64,000 bases of DNA, taken from positions 186,001-250,000 of the forward strand of contig VWZL01000203.1 in assembly GCA_013396915.1 (NCBI GenBank). Reading direction: 5' to 3'. The translations under genes were made by a program, and so were the position numbers. Shown piece by piece: positions 50,684 to 63,820 of this stretch. Below the pieces are notes generated by a model that was not told the DNA's origin, searched no databases, and saw nothing but the letters and a program-made list of their open reading frames with translations. Source of the DNA: Stercorarius parasiticus. Lineage: Eukaryota > Chordata > Aves > Charadriiformes > Stercorariidae. Every line of letters starts with the position of its first letter. Position 1 is the first letter of the stretch.

Positions 50684-53600
50684 CCTTTTATCCTGTTCCA
50701 GCCCTCCACGGAGGAGCTCAGGCATAAAACAGAATTAAGGATTATACAAAATTAGAAAAAACGTTATTTTCTCATTCTAGGTGTGACAGGACAGTAGGTG
50801 CATGCAATACTGATGGGAAGCAACAGAAAAAGCGATGTGAGCATACAGGCGAAAAGAGGGCTGAGAGATGTTTAAGATGTTTTATTATGAGAGAAAGCAG
50901 CCCTGTGAAAGCGGTTAAGGAGAAGAATGATGGATGAAAATGAATGGAAGGGAATTCTAGAGGTGGGATCACAGAGGAGAAACTAGAGGAGGACAGGAGA
51001 AAAAATCTGCTATGTTTGTGGCTAAGTATAAGGAACTACACATACAGTACGTAACATGCCATGTGCAGTTACAAGGAAAGGTATTCACACACTTCAAATA
51101 TTATGTCTATAGCAAAAGGAATAATCACATCATGACAGAGATTAGCCTGGTTTCAGAAAAGTATACCCAGGAAAAAAAGAAGTCCAAAATTGAGTTTGCC
51201 ACTAACATTGTGTAAAGTGGAAGTATTTTCTCACTTGAAGTCCTTAGACAACATGGAAAACACTCTTCTATATATTTGAAAAGTGTTTTAGAACTGTTAA
51301 GTGCACGACCAAAATCTCTCTAGGTGTCCTTTACCTGTGATTTATCATCAAAGGAAATACAGCAGTGCCTGAAAACTGGGAATGCACATAGTACATCATA
51401 GGATAGAAATATGAAACACCGGACAAGAACAGTAAACCTCAAAGTTAATAGCCATTATATAATAGAAAGATAATACACAATGGAAATGTGAAATTAAGTT
51501 GTTAAGTTTTTAAACATTTATCATAACAGCAGTATACTCTGAATAACAGACAAGAGTCCAGCAGGGAGAGGGAAAAAAAAAAAAGGAAAAAAAGATATAA
51601 TGCAGTATGTTACAAACCTTCTGAAAATTAAGTCATGCCCTCCACAAGAAAATCATAAAACTGTCCCAAACCAGCAATATAGACAGATGATACCAACTGC
51701 CTTAGAACTGACCATCAATAAACAATATTCATTGTCTCTCAAATTCTATCAATCAGAGTATTAGATCCTTTTTACCTACTGGGGAATTGAACATGATATG
51801 TCTGCTGCCAATGGAGTAGATCCATTTCACAGTAACTACACAAGAGAACTTTAAAGAATGATACCAAGTTGATAATCGTCATGACAGCCTGTTTCATATT
51901 TGTCTTTACAGGGTTTACTTTATCAAAAGTGTCATTATCTCTGAGGTCTGATCCTACTGGCCTTTGGTATTTTCTGTTGTTCATTTGACTTTCAGACTCT
52001 TTGTCAGCAAATTCTTCTAACGAGTGCAGGTTCAACACTAACATGCTCAAGCCCACTTATCATAAACATTTTAAAAAATAGAACAGGACATGACCGTTTT
52101 TCATTACTGTCATACTGTGTAGAGAAAAACAGCTTATTGTGGAAAAGAAAAAAAAAATAGCCTCCATAGAGCATTTAAAAATTGACAATTACACAACCAG
52201 TATCCATTAATTGCCTTCTACTTAGGGAAGATATGCAAGCTTCCCCTGTGAAGATAACAGACATCCAGTTTCTGTCTTCAGCCTTTTAAAACTGGGAGAA
52301 GAGGAGGGTAGGAGTATACTGTCAGTTCCTGGCTTTGAGCATTGAATTATTAATTTACACAAAATACTACATTAAAAATACCATTAAAACAATTCAAAGC
52401 AGCGTACTGATAGTTTAAAGGGGAAGTTCATGCTTCAGTAGACTGCCAAAACCAATATATGCTATTTAAGCATAATTTAATTTTCTTTCTCATCATTTTG
52501 TTTGCCACTTACTGATCAAAGGTGTCTGTTGAGGTCTGTGCTACCTTTATGGTTCATCCTACCCCTTACGCCAGAGATTCAGTAAAATGATTTGGAGACC
52601 TCACAGGACACTCACGAGACAGCACGCTAATGATTTTCACAAAGGATTGTAACTCCACAGAAAGACTGGGGAGACAGAAAGCCAGGCAGCAAACAGCAAA
52701 GGAAGCAACTCTTATCCACATGTCTTTGAAGACAGGAAAGCGACTAGAGAATACTACTAGCAAAGTAAATTTTCTCATTGCAAGAATTCTGTCTCTTCAA
52801 ATGTGAGCCCCTGTGAAATTTTGCTGAGTTTTAACTCCATCCACTTTCATTTGCTACTGCAGTGTATCATACACAGAAGAGTGAGTTATTTTTCTGGAGT
52901 CTACTCAGTATATTAAACACAGAACTAATGCCAGAAAGGGTAAACCCAGGATTTCAAAACCTTATCAACCACCTAGACTGCACAGACTGCACTCACATCT
53001 CCCAAATTTTTCAGACAAAAAGACGTAATTTGGAGTACACTTTCTGGAAAGAATTCATATTTCAGCCTCAAACAAATATACATATAATGATTCTTAGTTG
53101 ACTGTTACTCTGAGAGGCACTTGTAGTCAAACAGGCAATCACGGAGATATTTACTTCTCATTTTCTTAGACAAAGACACATAAGCCTAAGCGATAACAAA
53201 TTTTACACCAATGCAGGATTAGTCCTTTTTGGGCTGGGATGTCCAAGTATTCATCCAAAAAAATTAGGATTTGTCTGAGACAAAAAATAGCTGCAAAATT
53301 TGATCACATTAGCAAAAGATTTGTTTCATTTCTTCCAGGTGAGAGAGGGGTGCAGGCATTCATAAACAAACAGAGAACGAAGAAATGAGGCTACTGTTGC
53401 TTCCACCCTGTTACACTGGAGTCTGGTTAAGGCAAATTGCTAAATGCAGTAATCTTTAACTGCTTGCCTGAACCTAATGATAAGTCAAACCCAGGCACAG
53501 TGCACGAGTTTGATTCTTGCTTTTCCTTGGGGAGTGCCTGAATCACTTGACTAAAATGCATTTAGAGGCAGATTTCTCTCTGGTGGAGCCGTGCCATTTG

Positions 53601-54271
53601 CATAAGATAGCAAGGTACTTCTGGTAAGGGGAAGGGCAGAGACCAGGGCGGGGGGTGTGTGTGTTAAAAAAATCTCTTGCATCCTGCAGGAGTATCTTTA
53701 CCATTACACTATGATGGTAAACCAGAGAAACTGTATCACCTGCGCTTTACTACAGCATCTGCTAATTTTGGTTAAAATCCAACTCTTCATCTCCTGTTGT
53801 TAAAATTACATAAAGTGAAGCTTATTTGTTTTCATGGCAAAAAATTCATGTTTTCAATTTGTTTTGAGATGCCTTTTTTTTTTTTTTTTAAACTTATAGA
53901 AACCAGACCAAAAAGTCAGTTCTTCACATATTCCTACCAGTGACTGGCTCAATTTTCTCTTCTTCATTAAGACGTCTCCATCACCATATTGAAACCTTGC
54001 CCAACAATTTTAAATGAGGGCCTTCAGTCAGTGCATGAGTCACTGAATGGTGATGTCTATTCCATTCTACATTCAACAGATTTTGAGCACTAATAGTATG
54101 GCTTTTTAAGTCACAATACCATACATTTCAGTATTTTTCAGTAAATAAAAGTGGTCTATCTCTGACTGTATGCAGTTATGAACCTCTGTACTTTACAGAC
54201 CAGTCCTAACATTTGTAGCATTTGGCTTTTATATAGTATTTAATATATTTATTTTACATATTTAATACATA

Positions 54272-54276
54272 NNNNN
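54272..54276. other. Assembly gap (5 N)
   Basis: Five N's lie in very AT-rich low-complexity DNA (54235-54350). The true gap length is unknown. Confidence 0.99.
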
Positions 54277-56722
54277 AAAATATATAAATATACATAAATT
54301 ATTGTACATATTTATTTTTCTGTATTATACATATACGTATGATGTAGTATTTAGAGTTATCAAGATGCCACTATGATCAGAGTAATTCTTGAGCTGAAGT
54401 CACTTCACCATTTCTGCAAATCCTTCTTGAAAAGAAAACTTTCTTTTCTGTGGTAGGGTGACCGTAAAAAAAAAAAAAAACCAAACTGCTCAATTTGCTG
54501 ATCATAAAGGGCAAGAGATTTAAATTGAAATGAAAAAAAAATCTGTCAAATGCAAAGAAATCACCTGAAATTTGATGGGGGAATGTGGAGGGCCACAAAT
54601 CTTTCAATTTATCTCAGTTACAGAACATACAGTACTTAAATGTAACTGCAGAGGACAGAAAACTTTCAAAGAAAAGTAAGAGTTTTCAAATTGATGCTTT
54701 TTGTCCTTGTTAAATTGAATTGTTCTGGAGTCCACTCAGCTTTTGTAATTGTAAGCTTCAGGACCTGGTCATTCTATTTGTTTGGAGCAGATAGTTGCAG
54801 ACAGTGCTTGGACACCGTAAGTCTGTAGACTTTAAGATTAAAGACTGGGATTTTGCTAGCTGGATGCATGTCTGTCAGAGCAAGAAGTGAGGCAAAATAC
54901 ATTTCTCTATTCCACATGAAAATAGTTCCTGCAGCCACCGCTTTGAGAATTTCCAGAGCACCTCTGTTTTGAATCAAGATCTTGAAGTATACCGTGAGAA
55001 GGCAGCTATCTTTATTTCAGGGATGCACCTACACTTGTCCAAGGTTAAGGCTTTACAAAAAAAAGAAAAGCATGGTTTGAACATGGTGTGTAGATACTTG
55101 AACTGGGCAGTAAACCAGCATACACTGTGCATACTTAAGCAAGTGCTTGTTTTTGACTGTTACAGGCTATTAGTATCGACATATACAAGGAAAAAGTGCA
55201 AAAAGATTCAGAGTCTCTCTCTTTTGTGGTTTCAGCCTTTTAGCTTTTAGTTCTCCCACTGCTGGAGGCAGACAAAAAGATGAATTTTATCTACTATGCT
55301 GAGATGCTTTTGGGAATGAGTAAATCTCCTTTACTCTTTCTCCAGACCTGCAGGCAGAACACAGGTTTTCTGTTCATCAATCCCCTGCCCTTTACAGACA
55401 GTGAAAGGACATGTCAAGTTCTCCTTCACCAACACATCTAGACTGCATTCTAACATGTTTGAATTGCACTACTTGTTAAGAGATGGAATATAAACTTTAG
55501 GAAAATGTGTATCCACAGTGTTGCTAGAAAGGACTGAATAACTCTCTTGACTGGTGTGACAAACTGAGATACATTTCTGAATTTGTAAAATCATTTTGGT
55601 TTTGGTTGGCACAAGTACAGGCTAGGTGGGGACTGTCCCCGTATGAGCTGATGACTTAAATTTTGTCCCAGGAAAGAAAGCATACCTTGTGGAAAAATGA
55701 CTTGGGGAAAAGGAGGGAAGTAAGATTTTTATAAGTCTGAGCTTCCCCGGGGGTCAGCCAGGAGATCACTTCCTATCAATATTCACTGAATGCTGAGCAG
55801 ACCTGGCTTCTGGATATGTAACATATAAATTTGCAGCCTGTATTTTCAGTCCCATGACAAGTATCTTGGTCATTCTTTACTTGGAATGAGAACTATGAAA
55901 TGGTTTAACAAGGCTATCAACACTGAATTACTCTTCCATACTAGAAGAATGTGTTTTATCAGCAATAATAACAGAGCCCACGGAGAGTATACATGTGGAG
56001 AGTGTTATTCATGTCCGATTTCGCCAGACTAAAGTATACAAATTAAAATGAAACAATTTTTCTCTCTTTTTAAGAAGCATGTTTTTTCTATGGAAATGTC
56101 CTGTTCAAAAGCACAGTGGTCAGTGCACATAGCTGAGGTACTCTACTTTTGAACAAAGTCAAGCTTAGGTAATTGGTTGATCTGTTATGGTCTGGTACCC
56201 ACCCTCACTCTCCCCATTCCCTTTAAATATATTAAAATGCTTTTATGTAACTTTGATAAAGGTAAAATGCATTTGATTAAGAAAATGCTTTACCAACCCT
56301 GCTCTCTTTCTGCTCCTACCAGCTTTCTCCAGGAGGGGTGATCTGACACCAAGGTCAAATAAACACACAAACTCCAGAGGAACGTGGTTTAACTTTCAGC
56401 AATCACAAAACCAAGGGTATGGTAGGCAGGTGGTTTCTGAGAATGAACAATCAAACTGGTTGTTTGAAGATCCAGTACTGATGTGGATCTTCAGAACTTG
56501 ATTCTGGCTTGAAAGTCCAGATGTTCAGCACACTAGAAGCTGCTATCTCCTAAAGTAGTATTTACAAGCATCTAGAGTTAGTAATCTACAGGTTGTGTAA
56601 TGATCGTTCTTTTCACAGTCAAAAAGTTACCCATGTAAGTATTAAGTAAAAGGATTTAAAAAAAAAAAAAGGAGTTTTCCAGTTCTGACTTTGTGCAAAT
56701 AAGTGGAAAAAATTAAACTCAC

Positions 56723-56830
56723 TTGCAGGAAATTTTTGTGCGATCAGCCACCATAGTCCACTGCTGCTGATTCGTTGAAACCTCAATGTAGTAACTGTAG
56801 CTCCGATCATCACAGTCCCAAAGTAGCAAC
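56723..56830 (-). CDS. BTBD9: BTBD9 coding exon, third from last (C-terminal discoidin domain)
   Basis: BTBD9 is a BTB-Kelch-like adaptor with BTB, BACK and two discoidin-type (F5/8 C) domains; it is linked to synaptic function, iron handling and restless legs syndrome, and is thought to act with Cullin-3. On the minus strand this 108-nt exon has acceptor ...ATACTTAG before 56830 and donor AA|GTGAG after 56723. It encodes LLLWDCDDRSYSYYIEVSTN followed by QQQWTMVADRTKISC, which I recognise as the second discoidin repeat. The first base completes an Arg codon from the previous exon and the last two bases begin a Lys codon finished in the next exon, so both flanking introns are phase 2. No frame break is seen. 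The Ile for Val at two places relative to the mammalian form I remember is conservative. Identification is from recalled family sequence. Confidence 0.95.
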
Positions 56831-58383
56831 CTAAGTATGAAGAAGTTGTTGAGAGATAAGTAAAATAAGCATTAAAACAAGCTGTTTAATTTTTCCAGTC
56901 CTTCATTTCCTCCTCTTAATTGTTTTTAAATTTAGCTGTTTCTTTTGGAATGTGCCTCTAACACTGAACAAGATGTTTACCATTGCTGTCATCTCAAACT
57001 TGGGTGTCTCTATTCTTACTATCCTAAGGCCAGTAATAGACTTACTGGCTTATAATAACCACCTTAATAACATTACTCTATTACACTTATCCAATTACTT
57101 TTAATTTATTTGAAAGTCAATAAATTAACTAATTTATTTGGCATGTGGCATTGCCTGCTTTAAACCTAAATCAAAGATCTGTTTGGAAAGGTCAGTTTAA
57201 GAGGGGAAATAAAAAAGATTCTGGTGACTAAAAAGACTCTACTGTCTTCTGAACTGTATTATCTTTTTTTTTTTTTGTAAATAATATCAGAAATATTTTT
57301 TATAAAAGCAAGTAGGAAAATGGGAATTACCAGTCCTGGTTCATCATATTATGAGGAAATATGCACTGAGTTGTTGACCAAATTGCTAAAAAGACAGAAG
57401 AAGAAAAAGAAAAAATATAGAGGTCTCAAGGACCCATTCAGTACTCATTCTCAAAAAACATCTGGCAAATGTTGTATCCTCTCTACTCCTCTTTATACGG
57501 AGATTATCTTCCTGTTTGAAGAGATAGTTGACGCTTCAGCATCATTCCTCAATTTCATTTTATTTCTAAGGATATGTATTAACCTTAACCAAGAACCTTG
57601 TCCCTCTTCTCCTTTCCCCCTCACTGAATGGGGTTGAGACATGTGTACTTCAGAAAAACAGCCAGCACAGAATGCCTTCTTTAGCAAAAAACACAAAAAA
57701 TATCTATCCAGCATGTTTCTGAGCCAATATGGAGCATCCTTTTTTTTCCAATGAAGCACCCACAAATGACAAGTGGGTTTGTGTGATTCACACAACTGAA
57801 AGGAGCTATGGACTGGCCAGAACAGAGGCAGACATTCCTGCAATTTCTTCTTTAGAAGCATTTAAATAAATGTTGTCCATATTTCAATTAATAGATGTGG
57901 TTTTGCCTACATTTTACATAAAACTGTTGGCTGGTGTCATTCCACTGATTAGGAGGGTACAGTTTAGAAAAATTAACCGTTGTTCTTACTGTTTTCATAT
58001 AAACTCAATGGCAAATGGGATATCAAAAAGAAAATTTCAAAAATCTTTTCTATTTGAGTTTGAGGTGACTGGAGGCAGTTTTTGAATAGCAATAGTCTAA
58101 GTGAACAATCCACATTATGTCATGGAAATTTGTTTTGCTGATCTTGCGTTTGTCTTATTCTCTGAACCGTTACTCAATACACCAATGGAAAATAAATACT
58201 CTGCTGCAATATATTGGCTGTTACCAACTGCTGCCGTCTCTTGACCCTCAGGTTCTTGTCAAAGTTAGCTAACACTTACTAGGATTACTGCTTAAATCTG
58301 ACTATTTGTTACAGAAGCAAATGAACCTGCTGCAGTCAAATAACCAAAGCACAGTCAGCTATCCAAAATCGCTATAACTGCAG

Positions 58384-58441
58384 TGATGACCTAGATGATC
58401 ATTGTAGGTCTCTTCCAACTGAAATACTCTATTCTATTTTA
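58384..58441 (+). mobile_element. Short CR1 LINE 3' tail
   Basis: GACCTAGATGATCATTGTAG then GTCTCTTCCAACTGAAATAC and TCTATTCTATT match the CR1 3' end (GATGATCTxxAAGGTCCCTTCCAACC followed by ATTCTAT repeats). It is severely 5' truncated, as is common for CR1. Confidence 0.75.
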
Positions 58442-59446
58442 TATGAGAATCACTAAAGTGACACATTCAGAGAATTGTGAAAGCCAGGTAATACAGCTAA
58501 GCTGGGTTCTTTCTCCAGCTGTGAGGAAGACCTTCCACAGATCCACATTTTTCAAAGTGCAATAGATAAGGATCCAGTGATTGTCAATGAAAATACCTGA
58601 GACATATATAAAAAGAAAAGGAACCTGTGACACACTGCAGACTTTCCCAAGCACAGAGCTTCAAGTTGTCTCTCTTTAATCATCGTTCAGAAAAGCGCCC
58701 AAGTTTTATATTATAAATTCCTTTCTTCCAGTTCAGAAAGTCTTTTTTCTTTCATCTGCTACCTCTGCTGAGAGGAATAACTGCAAAAATTATTGCTCAC
58801 TTTTAACATTTAAAAAAACAATACTGCTAGAGGGGGAAAATGACCTAGCCAGTTGCCGAATGCAGAATCCTTCCTCTTACAGAGAGAAGCTGTCCCAAGC
58901 AGAAGATGGACTGTCTTCAGAGTTTGGTTATTAAGGACACATGTGTCTGTATCTTTGCCCTACAGAAATCAGTGCTATTACCTTCTTTTCAAACCAATCT
59001 AGTTTAGCTCTTTATTCCCTGCTTTGGAAACGCAGCATTCAAGGTGGAATCAGGTCTACTGGACAAGCACATTTCAAATAAACTCCCTAGGTGCTCTCAA
59101 CTGAACCCACCTCATTATCAAAAATAATAAGCTATCAAAATAGCTTTAGGAAGGTAAAATAAAACACTTTTAACAGAAGCCTTTTAGCACATATTAATAC
59201 TGTCTATTTGCAAAGTAAAAAAAACTCAGACATGACTTAGCAAAAAATAAAAATAGTTGCCTGTGGCATGATGAAAGAATTAAAAAAAAAAACCCAAACA
59301 CCAAAACAAAACCACCGAACTCCAACCCCTCTCCCCCGCCTTCATCAGATCCTCCCCATTCTGCTTTTCTATAGCTTGAAGGTCTCCAAACACTGAAGAG
59401 ACTGAATGAAACCCGTTTTTTTGTTTCATGGGGCTTTTTTGGTGGG

Positions 59447-59472
59447 TTTTTTTTTTTGTTTTGTTTTGTTTT
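59447..59472. repeat. Poly(T) and (GTTTT)n simple repeat
   Basis: A run of T's is followed by three GTTTT units. Confidence 0.85.
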
Positions 59473-61700
59473 AAAAAAAGAAGTTTATGGATTAAAGTCA
59501 TGGATTTGGTAACTACTAATAATCCAAACATCCTGAATTGATTTAACATCTATATTTAAACCAAGTTGTCTAAATAATAAAAAGAGGGAAAAGCAAAAAC
59601 ATACATAAATTTCTTTTCTTTTTAAAAGGCTATTAAAATGTTGCTAATTATGCTTTTCAGCAGGATCCTTTTCATCATGGGGGCTCAGTGTTGTTTCTTT
59701 GATCCGTGTTTTCAAAGCTATGATCAAGAGTTTCAATATCAGAAGCACACTGGTGTCTGTAATTTCAACTAACAATACTGTGATTAAAACACAACTGGCT
59801 CAGCTGTAGAGCAAAAGGCTAACAGGACATATGTATTCCTTTTAAGAATGTGTATAATTGCTGTCTCCCAAAACAACCTAGCCAAAGTTAAATAGGTTTT
59901 AAAAAGCATATGGCTTGGAATTATTACAAACCAAACAATGAGTGAATTAAAGTTGGCAGGATCTTTCCCAAAGTGACTTAGCATGAATGCTAAATGTAGA
60001 TTTTTGTTTCTTTGGGACTTGTGAAAGAAAATAAGTTCTTTCTTCACCTTCCTGCAGTAGCTTTTTTAGGAGAGGTTGGGGAGGGAGACTCACAACAGAA
60101 CCTATTTGAAATTTATTCTGCATGAAATGCCTTTCTGGGTAATCACAGAAAAACTTTCAGGTGATTACATCAATATTCACCAACACACACTGGGCACAAG
60201 GGCCACTTTTTCTGCCAGGTACGTAATCTTTAAAACACATTCCAGGCAAACTACCAGGCTAAACTTTTGTAGAGAAGCAATGTTTTGGTAAGATGGATAT
60301 TAAATGACAGGAAGGAGAATATTTCATATTTCACATGAGTATACATGAGTATACTCATTGGCAATGCATCTGTTTATAGCAAAATTGCCCATGTTCTTAG
60401 GACTTTCCATATTATAATAAAAAGCTAAATTAGCTCTTGTTCATAAATCTTACCCTCAGGATTGAGAAGGAAAAGTGAAATGAAGCTTTATCCACCTCAC
60501 TCCCTGAAACATTGTGAGATTTAAACATATTTCTCATATGCCACTTCTTTGGGTATCTAAAGTTTAAGCCTGTTAATCATTTAATACAGCACTGTTGTTT
60601 ACATCACATATTGAAAAATCCTCACCTTATAAAATAAAAGCTTTTCAAATATAAATAAAATTTCATATAAGAGGTGTGAGAACCTGATGATATTGGTCAT
60701 GTGTTACATCAAAAGACACTGCAGTACTTTTTTAATAGCATTTCCCTAAGTGTCATGTGTTCCCCTATGATTGATTGATTGTTCTCCATTTATATAACCA
60801 TTTTTTGTGCTGTCTCTGCTTGCTTTTATTCCTAGATTTCTGAAAAAGAGATTGTCACTGTTTAGTTCAGGCTGCATTATAACTACATATGCTCAAGGCA
60901 TTAGCAGAATACCAAACAATAATAGTCGTGCACCTGACAGGATGATACCCGCTTCCTGAATGCTATAAAGTTAGTAGTTACCACATACATTATAAATGAT
61001 AGTACTGTGTTCATAAACTACTTGCATACTTACAGAAACCCAAAAGACAGAAATTAAAACATGAGGTAGCGACACTTGTTGACCAAGGGTGGAAAAAGAA
61101 AGAAAACCCAAAACCATATGGAAAGAGTATTTTTATACAGTTGTCTTTGCATTTCTGCCTCTGGTTGTCTACATGCCCTTTCATTTTGTACAGATAGTTA
61201 TGTTTCAGTAGTTACCTTGCAGGAAACCAATCTTTCTTCAGGATCCTACAAAGGAGACAAAATTCCCGCAGATTTGCTATGTGCTTATATAATCATTTGT
61301 TCTGAGTTATGATTTCATTCTCATGTCGGGCAAGCACAGAAAATGAGCAGCAAAGAAAGAAAAACTTAATAAGCAGAAGTGGTATGGAAAATTAGAAAGC
61401 ATAAGAGATGTATATGATGGTGGCATAAGCAAACAGAAAACACATTAAAGCTAATTGATACTGTTTGTTAATTTAAGAATTACTCTGAATATGAAAAGCA
61501 AAACAGTTGGCTATCACCTATTCATATTAGCAATAAGGTCTATTAAACTGGGGTAAGTGGTTAATCTACTTTTACAAAGATGCAAAATATTTCTATTTAT
61601 TTTAACATGAAACCCACTATGGTGCAGAAGAATTCTGTCCCCCTCCACTACATGCACTATAACAAATCCCCTTCTATATGTTTTTGGTTTTATTTTTTTC

Positions 61701-61715
61701 TTTTTTTTTTTTTTT
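61701..61715. repeat. Poly(T) run
   Basis: Fifteen T's occur within a longer T-rich stretch (61678-61715) in a BTBD9 intron. Confidence 0.9.
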
Positions 61716-62087
61716 GGGGAAATTCACAGAAAAAAAAACCCCAAGTATGAGTTATCAACCAAAGATTGTAGCATAATAGTATTATATTTCTATTCCAGAT
61801 AAAGGCAGGGAAAGTTAGACAGAGAGCTATTGTGATATATCAGTATTTTCAATATTAAAGTTTTAGCCATTTAAAAGTTAAATTGTGTTTACTATGTTAA
61901 ACATACCAATTGCTGTCTTTCTGTTCCTAGTTAAATATAATAGTTTTTCTGTCATTGATAAGGGCCTTTTCAGAGAGGAAAAATAGCAAGGTTATTTTCT
62001 GTCCAGACAGGCAAAAATGTGGAAAAACTACCTAAAGTAATATATTTTCTCTGTTAACCATTCCAAGTATCTTGTAAGCTGTTCCAC

Positions 62088-62420
62088 ATAGAATCACAGA
62101 ATCTTGAATTACCTAGGTTGGAAGGGACCTTTCAGATCGTCAAGTCCAACCATCAACCTAACTCTGACAAAAACCATCACTAAACCATATCTCTAAGCAC
62201 TATGTCTACCGGTCTTTTAAATACCTCCAGGGATGGTGCCTCAACCACTTCCCTGGGCAGCCTGTTCCAATGCTTAAGATCCCTTTCAGTATAAATTTTT
62301 TTCACAATATCCAGTTTAAACCTCCCCTGGCACAACTTGAGGCCGTTTCCTCTTGTGCTATCGCCTGTTACTGGGGAGAAGAGACCAACCCCCACCTTGC
62401 TACACCCTCCTTTCATTAGG
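62088..62420 (-). mobile_element. CR1 LINE, 5'-truncated, minus orientation
   Basis: The plus strand starts ATAGAATCACAGAATC, the reverse complement of the CR1 terminal octamer repeats, then GGTTGGAAGGGACCT. On the minus strand a 78-codon frame (62180-62416) is intact and reads [20 protein letters not shown], later [20 protein letters not shown]. This is the C-terminal end of the CR1 pol ORF2. The intact frame and good consensus match suggest a fairly recent insertion. The 5' truncation leaves about 330 bp, so it cannot move. Confidence 0.95.
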
Positions 62421-62654
62421 ACTTTTATTAAAAGAATAAGCCTCTTAAATAAAAAAAAAGTTTTAATTTCTGTAATCTAAAAGACAATATTTAGTTACAA
62501 TTATTTTAAAATAAAATGTTTTCTAGGTCTTTTGTAGTAGAAAAATATATTGAGCATCATTACATCTGTTTCAGGATTTCTGAGTAAATTTCAGTGTGAA
62601 ATTCAAGAGTTCCAAATTTATATACAAATACTGAAGAAGTATTTGATATTAACA

Positions 62655-63820
62655 AGGTTTCAACATGGTCTCCCATAGCATCCCTGTAACCAAGTTGGGG
62701 TGTTACAGTTTAGATGGGTAGACTACAACATGGGTAAAAATTGGCTAGATTGTTTCGTTCAACACGTGGTTAACAGCTCATCACCCACTCAGAGACTGGA
62801 TGCAAGAAGAGTTCCTCCAGTTTGTTCTGGGACCTATCCTGTTTAATATCTTCATCAACGACCTAGACAAGGAGATGGAATGAGCCCTCATCAAGCCTGT
62901 GAATGACAGCACATTGCAGGGTGCAATCAATACACTCGAGAGTAGGCTGCTATTCAGGAGAATGGATTGCCAGACGCTGGGAAGACTAAGGACACGGGCA
63001 AAAAAGAATCTCATGAAATTCAACAAGATCAAATGCAAAATCTTGTTCCTCATACAGACTAAGCCACTGTAGTAGTAAATGATACACAGTCTGACTGGCT
63101 GTGCTAAAAAGGACATGGGAGTCATATTGAACAGAAGATGCCATCAGTCACCTGTGTGCCTTCTCAGTAATGAAGGCTAGCAGCATATGGAGCTGTAGCA
63201 ACAGGAACTGAGCCAGCAGAACAAGGGAAAGAGATTATTCTCCTTTACTTGACACTTGTTAGATCACACTCGGCACACTGCACCCCATTTTGTACCCAAA
63301 TAAAACATTGACAGATCTAAGCAAGTCCAGCAGAGGACCATCAAGATGATCAGGAGGCTGGAGCACACACATCGTGCAAGAGGCTGAGAAAATTGTCTTG
63401 TTTAGCCTAAGAAGGCTTGGGGTCAGGGAAGAACCTAACAGCACTTTCCAATATCTGAGGTTATCAAAAAGACTGAGCCACGCTCTTTACTGAGGTGCAC
63501 AATGCGAAAAACAAAAGACAACAGTCAAAAATTGAACCAGAACATTCCAGATGGACTAGAGGCATAGGAAAACAGGAACTGCATGAAAAGGAAAAAAAAA
63601 AAAAAGAAAAAAGTACACTGTGAGCACTGTGAGGATAATTAAACATTGGAACAGGCTACCCAGAGATGCTGTGGAATTTCCTTCCTTGGAGATTTTCAAG
63701 ACCTCACTGCATAAAGCCTTGCATTGGACGGTCTTTCTTCATAGCTGAGCCTCCCTTGAGGAACAGGCTGGGCTAGGTGTCTTCCTCAAGTCCCTTCCAA
63801 CCTGAATGGTTCTAAGATTC
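62655..63820 (+). mobile_element. CR1 LINE, 5'-truncated, plus orientation (about 1.2 kb)
   Basis: It begins in the reverse-transcriptase region (GTCTCCCATAGCATCCCTGT encodes VSHSIPV) and continues through GPILFNIFINDLDKEME and the region homologous to the catalytic FADD box, here degraded (VNDST). It carries on to the C-terminus (TGGAACAGGCTACCCAGAGA, CCTTGGAGATTTTCAAGACC) and ends CCCTTCCAACCTGAATGGTT near 63810-63820. Stops and indels break the frame, and an A-rich insertion sits at 63589-63612. It is older than the minus-strand copy 235 bp to its left. Confidence 0.92.

Larger units (their letters stand above)
39764..56722 (-). other. BTBD9: BTBD9 intron (about 17 kb)
   Basis: The intron lies between the exons at 56723-56830 and 39685-39763. 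It is mainly unique AT-rich DNA. Separate entries cover the 84-bp tandem duplication, the AAT microsatellite, a poly(A) run and the assembly gap. Open frames here (for example 49392-49754 minus, 51772-52056 minus and 42490-42726 plus) have no recognisable domain and no convincing splice pair. No CR1 or LTR was recognised in it, although decayed copies could be missed by eye. Confidence 0.85.

Noticed and set aside
51772..52056. 94-codon minus-strand frame with a donor-like AG|GTAAAA at its end, in a BTBD9 intron
   Set aside because: BTBD9 is already continuous between the exons at 56723 and 39763 in phase. An extra exon here would end in a stop codon and is not part of the known protein. The acceptor is poor.
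53697..53721. TTTACCAT/ATGGTAAA hairpin with a 9-base loop, considered as a microRNA precursor
   Set aside because: The stem is only 8 bp with no extension, far too short for a pre-miRNA.
55627..55639. GGGGACTGTCCCC near-palindrome
   Set aside because: A single short palindrome with no supporting context; expected by chance in a window this size.
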